Translations under genes and position numbers: made by a program
In this document: in pieces, positions 56,440 through 64,000 of the stretch
Layout: every line of letters starts with the position of its first letter
Numbering within the stretch: position 1 is the stretch's first letter
Notes under the pieces: generated by a model
What the model was told of the DNA's origin: nothing
What the model saw: only the letters and a program-made list of their open reading frames with translations
The model's database searches: none
NCBI GenBank assembly: GCA_963169105.1
Contig: OY720643.1
Span: 24,958,373 to 25,022,372 of the forward strand
DNA length: 64,000 nt
Direction of reading: 5' to 3'
From: Ceriagrion tenellum
Taxonomy: Eukaryota > Arthropoda > Insecta > Odonata > Coenagrionidae

Positions 56440-59400
56440 CAAATCTAGAATGCTACTTATTCTATTTTAACAATGAGCTTGTGCGCTAAAGTTAGAAATT
56501 CTTCGGTCGACAACGCTTTCCTGTTCTACCTTAGATATGAGAGGATATTAGGAAATAAAGAGAATAGAACTCTAAGAATTATGCCTTAAAAGCAAAGATG
56601 TAATTGTTTTCTAGAATGCCAAATCTATATTTGAAACTCTAGCGACAACCTCTTTTAACACGTTAAAAAATATTCTTGTGTGTGCTGTATTTTTTATTGC
56701 AAGAATGCAAAATAGTAATCTATTATAAGAATGGAACTTGTACTACGAAGTTTATAATTCTTCCTGCAAGATCGTGAATTTCCTGTTATCTCTCAGAATT
56801 GAGAGACAATTGAAATTGACACTTTCAAAAAATAGTATGTATTATTTAATTCCAGAAAGCAAAACTCCTGTTATCTCTCCTGTTATTTCCTGTTATCTCT
56901 CAGAATTGGGAGACAATTGAAATTGGCACTTAAAAAACATAATATGTATTATATAATTCTAGAAATCAAAACAAATATTACCACTGATAGCATGAGCTTT
57001 TTTTTAAACTATTTGATTTTCTTCGTGTGAGACTGCGATTGTTAATTTTCTCTGTTAGAATTGGGAGAATACTGAGAAATATTTTTTAAAAGTAAAATGT
57101 GTACTTTTTAATTCTAGAATGCCACATACTATAACTGTTTTAAGAATGGAGCTTGTGAAACAGTAGGTTAAAATTCTCCGTGTAATACGCGAATTTTAGT
57201 GCTCTCTCTTAGGATTAGGATATAACTGAGAAATACACTTCGAAAAGCAAAACTGGTATTCAGTAATTCGTGAATGCAAATAACTGTAGGAATAGCTTCA
57301 GGAATAAATTTTAACTGATAGAATTTTAAAATTATCTAGTCAATAAGCGAATTTTCGTGTTCTCTTTCAGAATTAGAAAGTAGAAGTAGAAAACTAAGAG
57401 ATATGCTATAACACAAAGATTTATTTTTTTCTGGAATACAAAGATTTCATTTAAAATTCCAGCTTGAATATTTTTTAACACCGTTAAATGTCCTGCGTGT
57501 GGTAACGCATGTATACCCTTTCTCTGTTAGAATCGGGAAAGCACTGAGAAATACGTTTCAAAATGCAGAACATGTAATTTTTAATCTAGAATACAAAATA
57601 CAATTCTATTTATAGAATGGAGCTTGTCTAACAAAAGTTTGAATATCTGCGTGAGATGACGAAGATTTTCCATTTTTAATGCTAGAATGGGAGAAAACTT
57701 AGTAAAACGGTTCAAAAAGCAAAATATGTGTTTTTGAATTCTAAATTCCAAAATGCTTATCTGATTACCGGAGTTTTCATACAAACTTTTTACAATTCAC
57801 CGCGCGATTACGCGAATTTTCCTGTTCTCTCGTACAAGTGCGACAGAATTAAGACGCACACTTCGCAAAGCAATTTATATACATTTTGATCATAGAATAC
57901 AAAATACTAATTCAAATATAAGAATGGAGCTTGTCCAACAAAAGTAATTGGTCTGCGTGCGATATTGCGAATATTTCTTTTCTCTGTTAGAATTGGAAGA
58001 TAACTGAGAATTACGTTTTGAAAAGCAAAATATGTATTTCATTTTTCTGGAAGGCAATACATATGTTTTACTCCTATCATGAAATTTTATATCACACTTT
58101 ATGTTCTGCGTGTGATAATGTTGCTAGACTCATGTCTCTCTCTCTCTCTCTCTCTTCATAGACAAGACTCAAAGACAAGACTTCATAGACTCTTGTCTCT
58201 CTCTCGCTCTCTTCTACAAGTAGAATTGTTTCATTTTTCTAAATAAAAGTATCATTTTTTGCTTTACGAAGTGTATTTCTCAGTGCTCTCATAAATCTAA
58301 ACGTAAAAAGGATACCACATGCGTTACTACAAATGCGTTACCTCACGCAGGATATTTTATCGTGTTAAAAAAGGTTCAGTTGGAAGTTCAAATAATGGTT
58401 TTGTACTCTAGAAAATAATAATGCATCTTTGATTTTAAACTAATTTTAAGTTTAAAGTTTAAGAAGTTTATTTCTCGTTTTCTACATGTTATGAAAGAGA
58501 ACAGGAAAATTAAAGAACACTAAGAAATATGCTAAATGAGCATGAGAAGTTTTTTTTCCAGAATGCCAAATCTATATTTGGCAATCCAGTTCAAACTTTT
58601 TAAACGCAATAAAAAGGTCTGCATGTGGTAACGCGAATATACCTCTTCTCTGTTATAATTGCGAGAACACTGAGAATTACGCCTCGAAAAGCAGAATATG
58701 TAATTTTTAATTTTGAATACAAAATAAATTCGATTTGTAGGTTACAGCTTCTCTAACAAAAGCTTCAATTTCTGCGTGAGATGACGCAAATTTTTCGGTT
58801 CTCTCTCAGAATGGGAAGAAAACTGAAAAATATACTTCGAAAAGCAAAATATGCATTTTTTATATCTAAGATGCAAAACTATTACTTCTATTATAAAAAT
58901 GGAGCTTTACCAATTTAAATTTAAATACTGCGATCGATAACGCGAAATTTCTTACAAAAATAGAACTTTCTGCATGTGATAACTCGAAATTTCCTTCTCT
59001 CTTTAAGAATTGAAATAAGTCTTCCAATGGCAAAATATGTACTTTTTTCATGTCTATATTGGCAATGCTAATATTATTTTTAGAATTGGGCTTGTGCAAA
59101 CAAAGTTTTAAATCTGCGTGCAATATCGCGTGTTTTCGTGTTCTACATTTGAATTGGGATTAAACTGAGAAAGCCGCATCGGAAAGCAAAAAATGCATTT
59201 TTAATTTTAGAAAGCAAAACACGTATTATGTTTTTAGATCGGAACTAGTCAAGAAAAAGTCTGCATGCGGTAATGTGAATTGTCTTGTTCTCTGTTTGAA
59301 TTGGGAGTAAACTTAAAAATAAGCTTTAAAATACAAAGTATGTATTTCATAATTCTACAATGTAAAACCTGTTTTTGATTTTCTTCCATGAATCTTTAAT

Positions 59401-59890
59401 AGCACAATTAAATGTGTTTGGTTGGATAACGCGAATATCCCTTTCTCTTTTAGAATTGGTAGAAAACAGAGGAAAAACATTTCTAGAAGCAAGAATGTAT
59501 TTTTAAATTCTAGAATGCAAAATATTAATTTTATTTTTAAAATGGAGCTTGTCTAATAACGATAAATCATTCTGCGTGCGATAACGCAAATAGATCTTCT
59601 CTTATTAAGAATTTAAAAAACTCCCCAATATTATTTATTTATAGAATGCAATAACTCTATTTGAAATTCTGGAATGGACGTTTATTTACACAATAATATT
59701 TTCTGCGTGTGGTAACGCCAATATACCTTCTCTCTTTTAGAATTGGGATGACACTAAGAAATACACTTCGAAAAGGAGAATACGTAATTTTTAATTCTAG
59801 AATATGAAAAACTAATTCTATTAATGGAATAGAGCTTGTCGAACAAACGTGTACAATTCAGCATGAGATAACACGAATTTTCCTATTGTA
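56440..59890. repeat. Diverged satellite, monomer about 152 bp (left part)
   Basis: A block like aattctgcgtgcgataacgcgaat recurs, for example near 57,497, 57,645, 57,800, 57,950, 58,104, 58,618, 58,772, 58,927, 59,112, 59,262, 59,420, 59,571, 59,704 and 59,857. Spacing is mostly 148-158 bp. Each monomer also has gcaaaatatgta, ttctagaatgcaaaatac, agaatggagcttgtc, and a 'tctctcttagaattgggagaaaactgag' segment (in pieces). It is AT-rich, non-coding and old. A TC microsatellite lies at about 58,137-58,215. Confidence 0.85.
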
Positions 59891-59899
59891 TTGTATCTT

Positions 59900-61735
59900 T
59901 TTTGAAGGAAATGGATGAATATCGGAGAGTAAAAAATCTGATAACTAACAAATGCAGAGAAGTAAAAGAGAGGTGGACCAAATCGTGGGCGAAGAAGTAG
60001 AAGAAGACATCCGAAGGGCATTTACTGCAGCAAGATTAACATATCATAAAATCAAAGCATTACAATGCCAGACAAGGAGCAGGTCAACAGTAATTAATAA
60101 CAAAGACGGATGCTTGTTGGTAGATAATGAAGAAGTATGTGGGCGCTGGAAAGAGTGCAGAGAAGATTTATATCATGGGGAAGAGAATCTAGAAAATCCT
60201 TTATTAAGACCAGAAGAAACAGGACCAGAAAGCAGGCCACCTATCACGAGGAGGGAATTCGAGCATGCCCTCCAAAAGCTAAATCTGAGAAAGGCAACTG
60301 AAGTAGATAACATACCCGCTGTATTACTGAAAAGCCTTGGAACCAAGATGAAAGAAAAGCTTTTTAAAATCATCTGTGAATGTTTTGAAATTGGGGAGGT
60401 ACCAGTAGATTTCAGTGAAAGAAAAACTGTTATGATACCGAAAACAGGAAAATCATTGGAATGCACGAATTACAGAACAATTTCTATTTTGTCACATGCC
60501 TCCAAGGTACTTCTGCATACTATGAGGAGTAGAATAAAAAATAAAGTGGAGGAAAACGTTGGGAAGATGAATTTGGTTTCCGGGAATATAAAGGTACGAG
60601 AGAAGCTATTTTAGCATTGCGCCTGATACTAGAAAGAAGGCTAGATATTAACAGGAAGGTTTTCTTGTTTTCATTGATCTGGAAAAATCATTCGGCACTG
60701 TGGACTGGAAACAAATGTTCGAAACCATGAGGAGAGTAGGAATAGACTTCAGAGACAGAAGGCTTGTATTTCAGCTATACCAGAACCAGAGCACCCTAAC
60801 CACAGTAAATGGGAATAAAAAAGAAGCAATGATCAGGAAAGGAGTAAGGCAAGGATGTTCACTTTCACCATACCTGTTCAATCTGTATATTGAAGAGGCT
60901 ATAAAATTATGAAGGATAAAACAAAAGGCATCCAAATAAATGGACGAAGAATTCACTGCATTAGGTGTGCTGATGATATTGTGACCCTGGCAGAATCAGC
61001 CAAAGATATAAATAGAATGCTCCGAATCTTGTCCACGGTTTGACAAAATGGAAATTGAAAATAAATGAAGAAAACCAAAGCTATGACGGTATCTAGACAC
61101 GAAAACGAACCCAATGTAAATATAATGATAGGGGGATCGATAGTAAAACAGGTTGAAGAGTTCAGCTACCTTGGGAGCATAATTTCAAGAGATAACAGGA
61201 GCACCCCTGCAGTAAAAAGAAGGATAGCCTTGGCAAAGAAGGCATATGAAAATAAAAAACATATTCTAGGAAATAGCCATACAAGAGTAGAAACAAGGAA
61301 ATTTTTTATGAAAAAGTTTGTATGGAGCACACTGTCATATGGCTGTGAAAGCTGGACATTGAGAAAGATGGAAAAGTCACGGTTGGATGCTATGGAAAAG
61401 TGAATATGGAGGAGGATGACAAAAACAAGATGGACTGACAGAAAGAGCAATGAAGAGGTGCTGAAGGAAATAAAAGAAGAAAGAATACTGATAAAAGAGA
61501 TGGAGCAAAGGAAGGCTAAATTCATTGGTCATGTTCTTCGATATAATAATTTTTTAGAAAATATAATGGAGGGAAAGGTGCTCGGCCAGAGAAGCAGAGG
61601 AAGGCCAAAAAAGAAGTTCCTAGATGATGTACGAAGTACTTTGGTATTAAAAACGTATGTTGATTTGAAGTGAGCTGCAGTACACAGGGACACATGGCTG
61701 CAGAGACTAGGCTTAGCCTTCAGAAGATGATGATG
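59900..61735 (+). mobile_element. RTE-like LINE inserted in the satellite
   Basis: The plus strand carries most of an RT and C-terminus but no endonuclease. The order is VDNEEVCGRWKECREDLYHG, LNLRKATEVDNIPAVLLKSL, FSERKTVMIPKTGKSLECTN, YRTISILSHASKVLLHTM, VFIDLEKSFGTVDWKQMF near 60,660-60,720, GVRQGCSLSPYLFNLYIEEA near 60,840-60,900, and RCADDIVTLAES where YADD is expected, then VEEFSYLGSIISRDNR, FVWSTLSYGCESWTLRK and FIGHVLRYNNFLENIMEGK. Frame shifts occur near 60,570 and 60,912 and stops near 61,040 and 61,400. The 3' end is a gatgatgat tail at about 61,722-61,737. TCTTTT on both sides may be the target duplication. Confidence 0.9.
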
Positions 61736-61739
61736 ATCT

Positions 61740-62640
61740 TTTAATCGAGAGGAAATCAAGAAAGACACTACTAAAGTAAAATATGTATTGTTTAATCATA
61801 GAATGCAAAATACTCATTATATTTTAAGAATGGAGTTTCACCAACAAAAGTCTTAATATTTGCATCTGATAACGCTAAGTTTCCGGTTGTCATAAGAATC
61901 AGGAGAAAACTGAGGAATTCACTTCGGAAAGCAAAATATGCATATATTATTCTAGAATGCAAAATACTATTTCTATTTCAATGTTGGAGCTAGCCCAGCA
62001 AAAGTTCATTCAGCGTGCCGCAAAGCTAATTTTCCTGATGCCCAATAAGAGAATTATGAATTCTTTATTTCAGGAATGAAAAATTAAATTTCTATTACTA
62101 GGATGAATCTTGTCCAAAAAAATTTAAAATTGTTCATGCGAGAACGTGAGTTTTCCTGTTCTCTCTTAGAAATTGGAGACAGTTGAATAATACGATTTGA
62201 TAAGTAATATATGTATTCTTATATTCCAGAACGCAAAACGTGAACCTTTATCAACAAATTTTAGTGTTCCGCATGTGATAATGTAAATATTCCTTCTCTC
62301 TACTACAGTTGGTAGAAAACTTTCGGTTTTAACTAGACGGTTTGAAGAGCAAAATGTGTATTATTTGTATAGTGTGCAAATCCCATATTTGATCTTCTAG
62401 CATGAATCTTTTTAACATAATTAAGTATTTTGCGTTTTATAACGCGAATATTGATTTTCTCTGTTATAATTTAGAGAAAATTGAGAGATAAGCGTTAAAA
62501 GCAAATACATGCACTTTTTAATTGTAGAGTGCAAAATACTATATCTGTTTAAAAAATGAAACTAGACCAACAAAAGTTTAAAATTCTGCGTGTGAAACGC
62601 TAATTTATAAATTTTCGTGTTCTCATATTCATTTAATTCA
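61740..62640. repeat. Satellite of about 152 bp (right part, after the LINE)
   Basis: Monomers continue after the LINE with the same landmarks (gcaaaatatgta, tagaatgcaaaatact, tgataacgctaa). The array ends near 62,640. Confidence 0.8.
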
Positions 62641-64000
62641 TACTCTCATATTTCATTTTATGCTTTTTTATTCCAATTCAGAACGGATTTTTAAACACTG
62701 ATTATTTAAAATATTTTGATGATTAAAAATACGTCTTTCGCCAAATAATTTTTAATTTTTTGGTTAGTTAATTCTACGCAGAATGTCCTAAAATGGTTTT
62801 AAAGCGAAATCTATTTAGTATCTCAATTATGTCGATTATATTTGATTTTCTTTTTTGTTCCTAATATTTAAAAATTAGAAGTCAACTATTAACTGATTTT
62901 CATCCATTATTTTCGGAAATAGTGCGGAAATTTTAATTCCTGCAATACAATATTATTTTGCATTTGGAATTACGTATTATGTCAAATAATTTTCGATTTT
63001 TTTGCTTTCTTCATATTAATATTCCGCTCAATGTCTCCAAAATTGTTTTAAAATGAATATTATTATGTTTTTCATTCACATCCATTATTTTTTATTTTCC
63101 CTTATTTGTTTCTAAAATCTAGCCTTTTTCTATTAACTCGTATTTGCTCTATATAATTTGAAATAGAGCAGAATTTTAAATCTGTCATTGCACAATATTT
63201 TGTACTTTGAATAGGAGGAGATTTGAGGAGAAGATTTTAAGTATTTACTCTTCCGCTGCTGTTTATATTTCGACATTGTGCGGTAGATTAAATTCGGCAA
63301 TAATTTTCGGCAATTCGGCAATATTGTTTTAAAATTAATATTATTATGTCTCAAGAACTACCTTGTATCTTGAGTAAATAGTATCTTGTCTAAATTAGAG
63401 TAACAAATGACATAACTTCAAAAATAAAAGACTCTTCTGGAACCAAATACATTTCTGTATGAATCAATTTTGAAGATATTCTGCCAGCGTATCAATTACC
63501 CATTAATTCAAATTATATTTTGCTGTAAGCCTTTATCCAAAAGCAAAATGTTGTTTTTCCAGAATATGATCTTTTGTATATTTTTGATAATAATCACAAA
63601 AGCAAGCAGAATGTTAAACTCTCATTTCCGAATAAGAGAAACAAAATATAACTTCAAACATAAAAGACAACTATGAATGCGATACAATTTTGCTAAGAAT
63701 CAATTTTTAAATCATATTTGTAAAAGAAAGGTGCAAGATAACTTCAAACATAAAAGTCATAATGAAGATTCCGAATAAATGTCGCTAAGAATCAAATTTG
63801 AAGATATTTCATTAAGGAAACTATCCATAAAAGCAAAAACTTTTTGCGTAAGATCTTTTTTCCTAAAGGAAATTTATTGTGTTCAGTCAGAATTTTATCT
63901 TCTGTATATTTTTGAAATAAAATAAAAAATAGGCTTAAATGTTAAAATCTTTTTTCTATAAAAAAGGAACAATAGACATTTAAAAAATTAAGGACATTAA
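62641..64000. repeat. AT-rich terminal stretch with weak repeats
   Basis: No gene. The motif ataacttcaaacataaaag recurs near 63,415, 63,648 and 63,738, and 'gctaagaatcaattt' near 63,690 and 63,783. It may be another diverged satellite running off the end of the window. Confidence 0.5.

Noticed and set aside
58137..58215. TC-rich run as a regulatory GAGA site cluster
   Set aside because: It is a simple microsatellite inside the satellite array, with no nearby gene to regulate.

Overview
This window looks like repeat-rich, gene-poor chromosomal DNA from an arthropod, most likely an insect. The evidence is GT-AG introns and an AT-rich base composition with a few GC-rich islands. No complete, undamaged single-copy cellular gene was recognised. 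Nearly everything identifiable is transposable element (TE) sequence: Jockey/CR1-like and RTE-like LINEs, two Ty3/gypsy elements, a P-element with a THAP domain, a Helitron, Penelope, mariner, Transib-like, hAT and TTAA-type MITEs, and several DNA transposon families with arrays of a short motif near their ends. Most coding parts carry stops and frameshifts. Everything here comes from reading the sequence. No database search was run, so family names rest on remembered motifs.

Layout. 0.2-1.2 kb: LINE reverse transcriptase remnant (-). 2.9-9.8 kb: six to seven units of a diverged tandem repeat with long C/T-rich tracts. One unit carries a broken, intronless piece of a glutamyl-prolyl-tRNA synthetase gene. 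9.8-14.06 kb: decayed Ty3/gypsy element (-). 14.3-15.1 kb: large inverted repeat. 16.8-17.0 kb: two-copy repeat containing a perfect 20-bp palindrome. 17.09-20.69 kb: P-element with matching ends and an 8-bp target duplication. 20.7-21.7 kb: GC-rich island. 23.3-25.4 kb: two LINE fragments and a TTAA MITE.

28.8-36.7 kb: Helitron (-), whose helicase gene is split by a 5.29-kb DNA transposon at 29,697-34,982. That transposon has matched ends beginning CCC, a 2-bp target duplication, motif arrays inside both ends, and a multi-exon gene resembling BEN-domain proteins. 36.66-40.6 kb: more elements of the same style, and a hAT MITE. 40.85-46.08 kb: second Ty3/gypsy element with both LTRs, interrupted by a TTAA MITE and by a LINE fragment with a 10-bp target duplication. 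46.4-49.1 kb: another CCC-ended element with a relative nested inside it.

49.65-53.5 kb: two inverted copies of a Penelope plus LINE composite. The right copy is interrupted by a mariner and the left copy by a CCC-ended element carrying a spliced gene. 53.9-55.0 kb: Transib-like transposase fragment. 56.4-62.6 kb: diverged satellite of about 152 bp per monomer, interrupted by an RTE-like LINE. The remainder is AT-rich DNA.

The most interesting pattern is the repeated design of several elements with different end sequences: ends beginning CCC, dense arrays of a family-specific 10-15 bp motif just inside the ends, and, in the large members, a spliced gene on the minus strand whose last exon lies close to the left array. 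Two of them show a clear 2-bp AA/TT target duplication. I do not recognise a classical transposase in them.
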